Below are positions 1-10,402 of a DNA stretch of 64,000 bases, piece after piece. Every line of letters starts with the position of its first letter. The first letter of the stretch is position 1. The notes beneath the pieces were generated by a model. The model was not told where the DNA came from. It saw nothing but the letters and a program-made list of their open reading frames with translations, and did not search any database. The stretch covers positions 167,501-231,500 of the forward strand of contig JAKOGI010001338.1 of NCBI GenBank assembly GCA_029747015.1, given 5' to 3'. The translations under genes were made by a program, and so were the position numbers. Origin of the DNA: Carnegiea gigantea (lineage: Eukaryota; Streptophyta; Magnoliopsida; Caryophyllales; Cactaceae).

Positions 1-765
1 GACTATATGTAATGAATAGTCATTAGGCTCAAGAATCTCATAGGTAAACCTACCACAGTCAAGTGACTTACTCCAAGGTATGTCCCATTCATCAAGGTCA
101 ATCAAGTCAAACCACATGAATCTCAGGGGTAGTTAGCATGCAACACAGGACAAAGAAACTACGGATGATAGAGACAAACACAATTTGCACAAAGTCTCAC
201 ACCAAGACAAGTCACGCCTCAACACACAATCCAACATGATTAATCAATCATCACCCCTTTCAGTCTCATCACAAGAGGGGTTTTTGCAAACTGTATTTTT
301 ATTATTATTATTTTTTTTCGAAAGCAATAAAATTAGCTAAGAAAGCAATAAAGATATGAAGGATAATGAAGAGAAGGGTGAGAGATGGTACCTGGAAAGT
401 TTACGAATGCCCGACTCGATCACTTCTCCTTTTGTGGTGCAAATTCTAAACCTATATGCTCTAAACTACATGCTCTAAATGAATAAAAGGTAAAACAACC
501 AAGTGCAACTATATGAAGTCCTATCTATATGATGCAAATGCAAGTGATGCCTATTCAACCAACACCCTAAAATCCACCATTCTATCCAAAAAGCTATAAG
601 CTCACCTCCCCATCCTTGAGACTTTCATTGGCCTCAATGAAAAGGACAAGGAAAAATACTAAGGGGAGGGGAGAACCTATAGAACCTTTTTTTTTTGTGT
701 GAAAAGCGGTAAATGCCTTGGGTTGCCTCCCAAAAAGCGCTTGTTTAAGGTCCTTAGCTTGACCC
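1..765 (-). other. Non-coding stretch downstream of the protease
   Basis: No open frame resembles reverse transcriptase, RNase H or integrase here on either strand. The segment holds short A/T tracts (around 290-320 and 681-690). Around 715-760 it has a GC-richer block (ggttgcctcccaaaaagcgc) that directly abuts the end of the protease frame. It probably belongs to the internal region of the gag-pro element. I see no host gene in it. Confidence 0.5.
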
Positions 766-1803
766 TTACCTCCAAATAGTAGACGGTAATGATGCAGGAG
801 GTGGCCTGGGGGAGGTGTAGAAATATGAAGTAGGATCCTCTACCTCCCCAGTACAAGCAGAAACGATCGCGAAACGAGATGGGACGACCTCAGAAAAGGT
901 AGAAGAACCTCTAAGCAGCATGGGAGGTTCCCCATTTCCATCAAACATCTCGACCTCAAAAACAGCATCGAAGGGGGAGATAGGGATAGGCTCCTTAGAA
1001 GGCGGAAGGAGGATAGGCGCTGAAGGTGGGGCGGGAGGAGGGAAGCTGAAATTCACCCTCTCCCCACATACAGTGAAGGATATGGTGCCTGTTTGCACAT
1101 CGATCACCGCCCCCGCGGTCGTAAGGAATGGCCGGCCTAAGATGAGTGGGGTCGGGAAGTCTTCATCCATGTCAAGAATGACAAAATCACAAGAGATGAG
1201 GAACTTGCCCACTTGGACTGGAACATCCTCCAAAAGGCCGACAGGCTGCTTGATGGAGCAGTCTGCTAGCTGAATAGTCATGCTGGTGGACGTGAGGTCT
1301 CGTAGTTACAGCTTCTTGCAGAGAGAGAGCGGCATGAGGCTCACATTGGCGCCCAAATCGCAAAGGGCTCTCTCGATCTGCATATCCCCTATGCAGCATG
1401 GGATGGAGAAACTGCCAGGATCCTGCACTTTTGATGAGGACCGTCGTGGTAGGAGCGAGTTGCAGGATCCGCTAATGGGGCCCACTGAAGCGTCCCCAGG
1501 GTCACCCTTCTGGGATAGGAGTTCTCTTAAAAACTTAAAGTGTACGGGAGTATTCTTGAGAGCTTCTAAGAGGGGACTACTGGCATAGATTCGGCGCAAG
1601 GTCTCCAAGAAATGCGCGAATCTAGGTTTAAGTTGGGATAGCTTGGACCACGCCAATCGTTGAGGGTAGGGCACTGGGGGCAGGCAGGTGCGAGCAGGAG
1701 GTGGAGGCCTAGTCTCCTCAGCAGAGCTGAAGTTCTTCTCCCATTTTTGCCCCTCCGTTCCTACAGAGTCAGGAACGGGACCTACCTCCTGGAGAAGCAT
1801 CAC
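766..1803 (-). pseudogene. Retrotransposon aspartic protease region, one in-frame stop
   Basis: Two open stretches (1803-1306 and 1281-766) are in the same minus-strand frame and are separated by a TAA at 1306-1308. The first carries the active-site motif CDLGANVSLMP, an Athila-like variant with DLGA where many retropepsins have DTGA or DSGA. The second carries ILGRPFL, the usual C-terminal retropepsin motif, then a Pro-rich tail. The protease would cut the Gag-Pol polyprotein. The stop falls inside the protease fold, between the active-site Asp and ILGRPFL, so this copy should be inactive. No RT follows. Confidence 0.8.
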
Positions 1804-2035
1804 TGGGTTCTCCTCTACCCCCGCTCCAATTGTGGAGATGACATTGACATGATGGCGAGGGTTAACCTCGGGCTAGCTTGGAAGTTGCCCTTGAGGCCGG
1901 GACAAGTGGCTCACTTACTGAGTAATCTGGGCAATCTGTGTGTCCATCGTTTTCTGATGGCCGGCCATGGAATCGACCCTGGAGGTCAGCAGGTTGATTG
2001 ACTCTTTAAGAGCCTCATTGGTGTGGCCTAGATCA

Positions 2036-3129
2036 CTATGAAGCGCTCCATAGCACTCTCCAAGTGAGATGTAGGTTCAGGAGGTGGAGGGGGTGGAGTA
2101 TAGGGAGCTCGGTTGTGGAAACCGGGTGGCTGGATGGAGTTCTGGGGGTGGGGGTTGGGATTTTTGTAGAGAGGGTTTGTTTGACTCTTCCAATCCTGAT
2201 TGTAGGTGGTAGGATGAGGGTTATTTGAGGAGGTGGAGTGTAAGTGTGGTAGGCATTAACGTGTTTAATGATGGAGGGAGCATTGTAACACTTAACGGAA
2301 GTGTGGCCCTGTACACCATAGACTTCACAAACAGCATAAGCCCCCATCGATGGTCCCGCAAATGTGGCTAATGGAGTAGTCACTTTCTCCAGTCGCTGTG
2401 GGAGGGCATCCACCCTGCTAGCCAGAAGCGTCACAGCGTCTACCTCATGTCTGCCACCACCTCTCTTGGGGGTGGTCTTCTCGCTTGCCAGTGGTAATTG
2501 TTAGAAGCCATCTCTTCCAACAACGCCTTAGCCACATCAATCGATTTACCCATCAGAGCTCCCCCTACTGCGGCATCGACTGAAATTTTCACTAACCGCT
2601 CCAATCCATTATAGAATGTCTAGATTAGGAGCCAGTCAGGAACTCTATGGTGGGGGCACTACCGCTGGAGGTCCTTGAACCTCTCCCATGCTTTATAAAG
2701 TGACTCTCCATCTTCCTGGGCAAAGGATGTGATATCCGTCCTCAGCTTGGCAGTCTTGCGAGGTGGGAAGTATTTGCTGAGGAACGCCCTGGAGAGAGCC
2801 TCCCAGGTGGTGAACGAGTTGGGCTTCTCGTTTTGCAGCCAGTCGCTAGCTCTGTCCCTCAATGAGAAAGGGAAAAGCCGCAGTCGAATAGCATCGGCGG
2901 ACACCCCATTGAGTTTGATAGTATCGCACTTCGCAAGGAATTTGCGAAGGTGCGCGTTGGGGTTGTTCGAGGGATATCTGCCGAACTGATCACGCTCCAC
3001 GAAACTAATGAGCGCCCGGTTGAGCTCGAAATTGTTAGCCTCTATCGTCGGGCTAACAATCGATGAGGTGATGCCAAATGCCTACGGTAAGGCATAGTCC
3101 CACAGCACCCTATTGTCTTCCTAGGCCAT
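2036..3129 (-). pseudogene. Gypsy gag (retrotrans_gag domain and degenerate zinc knuckle)
   Basis: The minus-strand frame begins at an ATG at 3127-3129 (MA), which is followed at once by a TAG. The frame then runs through a second TAG at 3082-3084 and becomes clean from about 3081 to 2662. The clean part has the gag core: the motif LRLFPFSLRDRASDWL, then FLSKYFPPRKTAKLR. A further TAG at 2659-2661 interrupts the conserved continuation (CPHH). After a frameshift, the stretch 2434-2036 holds a knuckle remnant, CEVYGVQGHTSVKC, whose second Cys has become Tyr. Gag would form the virus-like particle and bind RNA. At least three stops and one frame change show that the copy is dead. Confidence 0.8.
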
Positions 3130-3376
3130 CACCGCTGCTTCTTGCTTCCCCCTTCTCGTTTCTCCGCTACGTCGGCGTGCGGCTGCCTCTATCTCCGAAT
3201 CGAGGGAGATAAGGTCTTGATCCCTCTGAATCCTCCTGCGCATACAAAGCAAGCACGACCAGGGCGTAAACAGTTTCAAGCAGGAATGGGGAAGGGAGAA
3301 ACAAGAAAGTGCAAAAGAAAAGAAAAAAAACTAGTCTAGAGTATTCAAATCGATTCTAATATCGAAAGGCGCAAGC

Positions 3377-3394
3377 TCCCTGGCAACGGTGCCA
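3377..3394 (-). promoter_or_regulatory. Primer-binding site of the gypsy element
   Basis: On the minus strand this reads TGGCACCGTTGCCAGGGA, a two-base variant of the TGGCGCCGTTGCCGGGGA type of PBS found in Athila-like elements. It lies 6 bases inside the LTR boundary proposed at 3401, as expected for minus-strand DNA priming by a tRNA 3' end. Confidence 0.7.
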
Positions 3395-3400
3395 AAAACT

Positions 3401-4813
3401 TGCTATCGTTTTAATTACCGCAAGTCCACGGTGCCAGTTGTAGTTAGCAACGGCAAGTACGGGTCGAATCCACAGGTCGACTACTAGAATTAATTAGACC
3501 TCTCAAGCTAGGCTATCAAAGTTGTGGGTTAGAGACTAAATTAGGAGAAGCGATAGCGACTAAAAAAGTGAAATAAACAGCAGAATAGAAAACACTCAGG
3601 TTGGAATTAATAGCACAAATATGCTAGCGAATCAATTACTAGCCCTACCAAACATCTCCCAGGCATGCATCACGAATGGATAGATTGTCAATTAAGCCCA
3701 TCCCCTCCCTCTCTCAAGGGTCGAAGACTAATCCTCAAACTATAGTCGCCTATTTTTATGGGACTAAGAGTCGAATGATTACAAGATCTACAATTTCAAA
3801 TCCCCATTAGAACCTTAACTATTTTCATGTTAAAACCCTAATCATCTACTAAGTCGCACTAGGTAAAGGTTTCGTCTCTCAACGCTCCCCTAAACCCTAA
3901 TAAAAATAGACGAATACTCTTTAAGCATTCCATCGAGCATGTGATATGCGTAGTAAAATTCGCAATTACTAGACAAAGGGGGAAGCAAGGATTAGGCTAG
4001 TTTACAATTCAACCACACATATTCGGCGTTAATCTCAACCTAAGTCGAGGGATTTAGCCTACAATCATATTTAACGCAACAATCTCAACAATCAACCTAG
4101 TAATCATGATAACCAAAACCCAAACAATCAAGAACAAGTGAGGGAGAATTTAAGGGAGAAAAAACCTGGAATCAATCAAAGGAATTAACGATGGAATAAA
4201 CTTCAATCCAATAGCATGATTCAAGAGTACAAAACTTAAACCTTGAAGTAAACCTAAGAATCCCCTAGAGAAAATTCTGAGAGAAAACTAAACAAAAAAC
4301 TCCCCGCTTCAAAATAACCCCGAAGACAAATTTAAGTTACGTTGCGGAACGGGGTGGCACGGTCGTGCCCCTAGGCACAGGGTAATCGTGCCAAAATCTT
4401 GACGAACACCCCCCAAAACCGGCAAGTGGCACGGGTGTGCCACTTGGCACGGCTGGACCGTGCCACATGGCACGGTTGTGCCACGTGGCACGGCTAGGCC
4501 GTGCCACTTAGCTGGCCCGGCTACTTGTGCCGGTTCGAGTGGTCAGCCGTGCTATGTGGGTCCGGTTCCGTGAGACTTTCGTGCAACGCTTTTTCGCAGC
4601 TTTTCTCGCCGTCTTGGCACTCCTTTCTGCTAAATATTATTCATCTTTCCGTTTCTTCAATAAAGTTCCTGAAAATATCGAAAGATGCTGTATAAGTAAA
4701 AAGTATGCTAAAGGAGGCCGATTTGACCCTTCTTTAACACAATAAAATGTGAAAACGGGGGGAGAAAATAGGTCAAATAGGGGCTAAAAATGGGATAAAA
4801 TAGAGGTTCATCA
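3401..4813 (-). repeat. LTR (5' LTR in element orientation) of the gypsy element
   Basis: The proposed LTR starts on the minus strand with TGATGAACCTC at 4813 and ends with ...GATAGCA at 3401, next to the PBS. That gives TG...CA ends and about 1.41 kb. It contains no coding sequence. A GC-rich block of GTGCCAC/GTGGCAC palindromes lies at 4355-4571. The only partner LTR would be outside the window, so the outer end (4813) rests on the TG start alone. Confidence 0.6.
4355..4571. repeat. Array of GTGGCACGG palindromic repeats within the LTR
   Basis: The motif GGCACGG and its inverse CCGTGCC recur about ten times in some 215 bases, giving overlapping palindromes such as GTGCCACGTGGCAC. The GC content is far above that of the flanks. 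It could fold strongly in LTR transcripts. Any function is unknown. Confidence 0.75.
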
Positions 4814-4855
4814 GCTGATAATATATAGGCTAATGCCAAAAATTGTATAAATTGT

Positions 4856-5062
4856 GTGGTTCTATATAACCCATATTTTCCTTCTACACATGGTTGCGAG
4901 CGTGTAATGAGGCACGAACTGGAGAGGATTGGGGTGCGGATTTCTAACAACACGTGTGTGTTATGTAATGCAGAAATGGAATCAGTGGAGCACCTATTTT
5001 TGGACTATAACTTCACCAAGAGAGTGTTGAATGATGTATGCCATTTTCCAGGATTAGACTAA
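4856..5062 (+). pseudogene. LINE-type retrotransposon C-terminal zinc-binding fragment
   Basis: The open frame encodes CVLCNAEMESVEHLFLDY followed by a helix-like tail. This matches the zf-RVT domain found after the reverse transcriptase of plant L1-like LINEs, where the pattern is C-x-x-C, E-S-x-x-H-L-F, then a Cys. Here the final Cys is Tyr. No RT or endonuclease lies nearby, so this is an isolated fragment. It begins just beyond the gypsy LTR. Confidence 0.6.
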
Positions 5063-5582
5063 AACATACTAATTGGCTTTAGATGATTAAAGGCAATGAC
5101 ATCTGAAAGCATACAAGTTGCACTGTCATCAATACTTGCTTTTGTCACTTAAATGAAGAGAAAGATATGAAAGTGTTCGGCGGCAACCAGTACTAACCAA
5201 TGTCAACTACAACAAATTGTGGACTTCAAATGGGAAATAAGAGGAAGATTAGTGTTAGTTTTTTGGAGATGAAAGCTCACCCTTATGCTTCTTGGGTTTG
5301 AGAGCCTCATGCCATACTTATGCATACTTTCTTTTGCATACTTTTGGGCAACAATATTTTTCGAAAAGTAGTTCACCTTTGATAGCTGTAAATTTGTGTA
5401 GTTTCTGGTTTGTTGGAATTGAAATGAAATTTTACCTATAAACGAGAAACAAAAAAGTTACATATTACTTCTATAAACTTTTGTTTTGCCCATAATGGAA
5501 CATCCATCACAAATTTGCTGGAAATCAAGAATGATTTCATGGCCTTTGGTAGTTAACTAGCTAAGGCCTGTGTCATACCCTC
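5063..5582. other. Non-coding AT-rich stretch
   Basis: I see no coding signal, RNA gene or clear repeat here. It may include the 3' tail of the LINE fragment. Confidence 0.4.
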
Positions 5583-5696
5583 GGATTAAGTTTTTAAATA
5601 GTTAAATGGTACTTCGAAATTATCATCTTGATGTCGAACTAATAACTATTTGATGATAATTTTGAAGTACCATTTAACTATTTAAAAACTTAATCC
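5583..5696. repeat. Near-perfect inverted repeat (foldback): 45-bp arms, 24-bp loop
   Basis: The left arm 5583-5627 begins ggattaagtttttaaatag. The right arm 5652-5696 is its reverse complement at 44 of 45 positions, and the single difference would still pair as G-U in RNA. The loop is 5628-5651. There is no coding capacity and no obvious target-site duplication. It could be a small foldback/MITE remnant or a hairpin-forming small-RNA locus. Confidence 0.85.
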
Positions 5697-5719
5697 TGAA
5701 AAAATGTTCGGATCTTCGC

Positions 5720-6265
5720 TAGTAAAATTACAATCAAAAACTCCAAAAGATTCTGCTTTGACTGAAAAATTACAACCACCAATATTCTCCTATGATTGAA
5801 AAATAAAATTACAAATATCATAATTGAAAATATTAATTTCCTCAAAATTTGTACTTCATAATTTTAGTAGATTTCCCCCATTATTTCAAAATTTAAATTA
5901 GTTGAAAAAAATTTTGAATAGGAAAGAAAATCTGATCAAATGATTTAGAAGATTATCCCTTGATTGGAAATAAAAACTAAAAGCCAAATATTTTTTAAAC
6001 TAAAAAGATGCGGGGACCTTGACTTTAGATGATACAAATCACACAGTAAATAATGAAAGTTAATTACTTCGTATAAACTATTATATCAACTAAATCTCAC
6101 AAAAAAGGGGAAAAAATCTATTCGATGTGATCTCTTGTCAATAAGGATATCAAAATTTTTCCACCACTTACTGGTTTTATTAATGGTTGAAAATTTATAA
6201 TTTTTTATTCTAAGAGAAAAGGCTTATTGATCTCAATTTCGTAATAATTAATTTCTATCTTATCT
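5720..6265 (-). repeat. Dispersed AT-rich repeat, copy 1 (inverted relative to 48025-48585)
   Basis: Read on the minus strand, this stretch aligns along most of its length with 48025-48585. Shared landmarks include gaaattgagatcaataa, ttattgacaagNgatca, ttttttgtgagattt and caatcaNgggagaNtact. The identity is clear but reduced by substitutions and small gaps. There is no reading frame, so it is probably part of a non-autonomous element. Confidence 0.7.
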
Positions 6266-7798
6266 TTCAAATCTATCATTAAATCACACCTTATATTAAG
6301 CAATTACTAACTAATTATTATACCTTATTCCCATTTACAACAAATAAACACATATGACCAATTTATAGTAAATCAGGTAAGTCGTCTAAATTACTAGAGA
6401 TCAAATTGTATCAGTATTAACTATCGCTGCTCTTAATTTGCTTGATGTCTTCTTTTGGGGATAGTCCGGACATGTGCTATTATCAATTACATTGTACTCA
6501 TTGCCCATTAAAAATGTGTATAGTTTAGTACTATTGTAAATTAATGTATGCTCTTCTAGAATATTACAATGAGTGAGAATTTGAGTAATTTTGTGGTTAA
6601 ATTCTTGGGTTTCACAGCCAATCATGAATATGGAATGCACTGTTCTTATTCAGATTCTTAATTTTCACTTTGATATTTAAATTGACCGTTTTAATGCTAA
6701 TTAATGTGTGATTATATCGATTTTACCATTTAAATATCCCTTGCATTGACGTGGCACGAATTAATCGTTTGCGAAATATTCATTCAGGTGGTTACGCAAT
6801 TTCACATAATTAAAACTATATCAAAATTGGTCTCCAAATTGTACTCCTCCAAACATACAAAAGCATATTGGACGCACTAGATGATTTATGTATTTTATTA
6901 TCAGAAAAATTTATCTAAATTACAATTATAAAGAGTTGTACAACAACATAACAAGTTGTAAAATTGCCACCCATATTTTTTTTTATCCACAGCAATCTTG
7001 TACATGAAAATTACATTTCAAAATTTAAAGAAAGCATTACACTTACACTATAAGCACAAGTTAACATGTAAATACTAATTCTTTTTCAATAGTCTTATTA
7101 GCAAATGTGAATCCTTCATGGTTGGTGCCACCAACTAACTTATCATCATGTCATTTATCATGATTTCAAACTTCATATTTACTATCTATTTTTTGACAAT
7201 ATATTTAAATCGCTTCTTTCACAATCATATGTTTTTAAATTATTAATCTCAATCGTTTCTCGTGAAGTTGTGATTTGTTCATTTTTTTCAACAAATTCCT
7301 ATTTCATCTTTTCTAAATTATAATATCAGTTATCTCTGCAATGCTCATTTTTCCAGTAATAATATCTTCATCTATTTTATATTACACCGTGTGAAGCACA
7401 AGTATATACTCGTGTTTTCAATTACTATGTTTTTCATACTAGTTTTTTCTAGTTTAAATTTAGTCTCTTCATTTGTAAGAGTTTGTCTCTCATGCTCTTT
7501 GGAGAGATGGTATTGTCTCTTTTATTGGAGAGGTTTAATAAATTTAGTTTCAAGTTCGTCATACCTAGGATGAAAATGTTGATTGATTGCACCGCAGGCT
7601 TTTGATGGATGTCAATGTGTTGGATACTATCTATAAATATAGGTGAGTATTTTTCACAATAAACTATACCAAATCTATGGATATCCTTTCCAAAGGCTAC
7701 AACAAGAAGACAACGAATGGGTGGAAGGCAAGCAATGAGTGTGTTATCAATGAGTTTTCTTAAATGACATATTTATTCTATTATTTTTTATTTGTATT
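6266..7798. other. AT-rich non-coding stretch
   Basis: Both strands lack motifs of known proteins. The only open frames are short and of low complexity. No repeat with recognisable ends was found. The stretch ends at the 5' LTR of copia A. Confidence 0.4.
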
Positions 7799-8056
7799 TG
7801 TTGACCAAAGTAATGGTCACGTTGATCATTCCATTAAATTGGCAGTGACAATGTGACTAATCCATATTAATCATACCAATTTAATTCCTTGACATCAGTT
7901 TCAGGTTAATGCTACTGTGTAAAGGGATTCAAATCAAGGAATGAGGTATAGAACTCAAGCAAGAATTTCCTACATCAAAAATCTGCTCTCTACTCTCTTC
8001 TCTCTCCCTCACACTAATATAGCCATCTTCTGGGATTTAGGTTTAGGTGTGATTTC
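7799..8056 (+). repeat. 5' LTR of copia A
   Basis: It starts TGTTGACCAAAGTAATGG and aligns to 18391 onward through gatcatNNcattaaatt, cttgaNatcagttt, the AGCAAGAA block and gggattNgggttta. The right end is approximate because the similarity fades at about 8056, and no PBS follows. Confidence 0.65.
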
Positions 8057-8069
8057 AGGCAATCAACTA

Positions 8070-8389
8070 TCCACTATGATATTTGTGAGCCCATGAATGC
8101 TAAAACATATCATGGGGTTATCTAATTCCTCACTTTGATAGATGACTATTCGAGATATAGGTATGTGTACTTATTATCTCATCGCTTCGAGGAGCTTGAT
8201 GTGTCCAAATGTTTTATAGTCGAGGTAGAGACCCACTGAGAACAGAGAGTTAAGACTTTTCGAACTAATCATGGTTGTAAATATCTCCCACACATGTTTA
8301 AAAGGTTTTGTGGGGACAAGGGAATGCAAAGACAACTTGCGATTCCTGGCACTCTACAACAAAATGGCGTGGCAGAGCGTAGAAATCGA
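8070..8389 (+). pseudogene. Copia A integrase core, N-terminal part
   Basis: One frame reads DICEPMNAKTYHG, then LTLIDDYSRYRYVYLLS, and after a frame change QQNGVAERRNR. These are landmarks of copia-type integrase catalytic cores (the D-D-35-E family). Several stops interrupt it. The frame is cut exactly after the GVAERRN codons, where the insertion at 8390 begins. The matching continuation (NQTLLNMARS) is at 15564. Confidence 0.75.
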
Positions 8390-8649
8390 GGATAATTTAC
8401 TTTTTGGTATACTGAGGTTTGGTATAATGATTTTCGAAAACTCTTTTAGATAAATATTTCTCAGATTACGTAGGTTTGGGTAATTAATTTCTGGGGGATA
8501 AATATTTCTATTTCTGACCTTCAACTTTTTAAAATTGTGAATTGGTCCCTAATATCTAAATATGACTATTTTTAGTGTTTCTTCTTCTTATAATGACTTT
8601 ACTGGTGCTAGTTCTCACAATCTATTACTTATATCTTAAATATTATATT

Positions 8650-8890
8650 TTTTATGATTAACGACCCAAAATACTTGGAAAAATAATTAAAACTTAATTA
8701 AACAGTTTCGGCCGTTACCTGAACTTAGTCGGCGCTGGACTCCGGCATTCCTCTAACTTCCGGTTTACTGAGATTGCTAATCCCAATCACACCTTCCTTA
8801 GATCAGGCACAGCACAGATCCGTTTCATTTTTTACCTCAGACCGTAATCACTAATCAAGTTTTACTTATTTTTAAAGGATAGTGAGACTT
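8650..8890 (-). other. Probable pararetroviral leader sequence
   Basis: Minus-strand sequence past the poly(A) signal of the provirus. It is moderately GC-rich around 8700-8800 compared with its flanks and has no long frame. In pararetroviruses a long structured leader lies between the transcript start and the PBS, and this position fits. The assignment is inferred from position only. Confidence 0.35.
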
Positions 8891-9140
8891 TAATCAAGAA
8901 ATTATAATATTTAAGATACAAGGTTCAATTGGACAATATTTCCTACTGTAAAACCTTCTTTTATTGAAAGTTTGAAAGTGGAAATATTACAATAGAGAGC
9001 TTGAAGAGGGACTTCAAGCTAAAATTATTAGAGATGCTTGCTTATAGAGAAATGGAGAATCCCGACTTCTCTTCTTCTCAAAAATGCTCAAATGACCTTG
9101 TCCACTCTCAGCACTCGACTTCCCCTTTTATAGAGGGTTG
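8890..9140 (-). promoter_or_regulatory. Pararetroviral promoter, transcript start and poly(A) region
   Basis: On the minus strand, CTATAAAAGG (9133-9124) is a good TATA box. About 160 bases downstream comes TTGTAATATTTCC and then an AATAAAA poly(A) signal (8965-8959). This close pairing of TATA and poly(A) signal, just after the last viral frame, is the layout of caulimovirid large intergenic regions, where the terminally redundant transcript starts and ends. No upstream activator was identified with confidence. Confidence 0.6.
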
Positions 9141-9326
9141 GGGGTACATAAGATGTCCTAATGACTACAGCACGTAAAGATTTTTCACATTGCTACAGTG
9201 CACATTGATTGCTACAGTATATTGCTTTATTTTACAGACCAAATACTTGTCAAAATAGTATAACAATATAACAATTACTTTTCAAAACTTTTAATGGTGA
9301 CAAGACTAGTTATCATTATTGAGATT

Positions 9327-10402
9327 CTACATGCCTTTATCTCCAATTATATTCTTTAGAGCATCATTTTCTGGATAATCATCAAAATCTTCATCAAGTT
9401 GCTTAAGATGCTCTGGGTCGCATTCTTCAAATAATTCAACGAGATATATTTTTCCTTTTTCTGATAATAATTTTTCAGCTCCAACATCAAAGAGATAATC
9501 AAATATATCCTCTGACACTGCTCCGTCCACCTTTATGTAGTCTTTAAACTCATTATCATAGGCGAAAGTAGTGTTTCGACAATGCATTAATGTTTTTTCT
9601 TGTTCAATTAATGCCCAATATTGATGATAAATGTTGAAAAATCCAATGGCGCTTGATAAGCAGGATCAGTAACTAGATGTACCGGATTTCCATGACTCCA
9701 ATTTTGTCGTTGATCATTGAGATCGTCGCAATTAACGATTTGGACAAGATAATGGGCTGGTTTGACTTTTTCATTTTTATATTCAATTACAGCGCTATAA
9801 ACCTCTAAAGTTAGGCATCTGTGAACTGAAATTTTTGTTGGACCCTTAGAAGATGTAAGAATTTAATGGATCTTTTTGAACATGCATTGCTGGAATTTAG
9901 TTAAGTTTGAGAAAAATGGGAAACTTGTATGTGGGATTTTTGTGAAGTAAAGTGTGATCCCGCATTTTTAGGCTTTAAAGACAGAATCCTTTGGAGATAA
10001 TGAATTTGTTGGGAAATAAATACCACCAACTCCGGATCGATCAGAAAAATGGATCATTGTGCTCCAAGACTCCCAAATATCATAGGAATAATGATGATAA
10101 AAGTCGATGCAGGCTGCATACCACTTATTGAACTATTTTTCTCAAACATGAGAACTTATTTTTTTAAAGATATCATAGGGACACTGAAGGTAACTAATTT
10201 GTAACTCTAGAAGGAAAAATCTTTGAACTATTAGGTAGGCAGTAGATAATAGATCAAAACGTGATCTAATTTTTGTATAGAATTCTAAGTTATCAATAAG
10301 GACTTTACTAGAACGCGTAACTCGTTCTAGTAAGACTGACATTTCATTAAGGATTCCCTCCTTTTCTGGTAGGAGGTCGGCTTTGATGATCACCATTGGC
10401 AA
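9327..10402 (-). pseudogene. Viral frames downstream of RNase H, function unknown
   Basis: Open stretches 10402-10142 and 9587-9327, and a broken stretch between them (about 9840-9600), encode protein-like sequence. The last piece is strikingly acidic (EECDPEHLKQLDEDFDDY) and ends about 190 bases before the TATA box. The first follows directly from the end of the RNase H region. The position corresponds to a C-terminal extension or a separate last ORF, where some caulimovirids encode a translation transactivator. I recognise no motif that proves this. Confidence 0.4.

Larger units (their letters stand above)
1..4813 (-). mobile_element. Athila-like Ty3/gypsy element, gag-pro part, cut by the window edge
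   Basis: Read on the minus strand, the order is LTR (3401-4813), primer-binding site (3377-3394), gag (about 3129-2036), protease (1803-766), then non-coding DNA to the window edge. No reverse transcriptase or integrase follows the protease within the 765 bases that remain. The element is therefore either a gag-pro-only non-autonomous derivative or one whose pol lies beyond base 1. Gag and protease carry single in-frame stops, so it is not intact. The gypsy/Athila assignment rests on the gag motif order, a DLGA-type protease and the PBS. The second LTR is outside the window. Confidence 0.75.
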
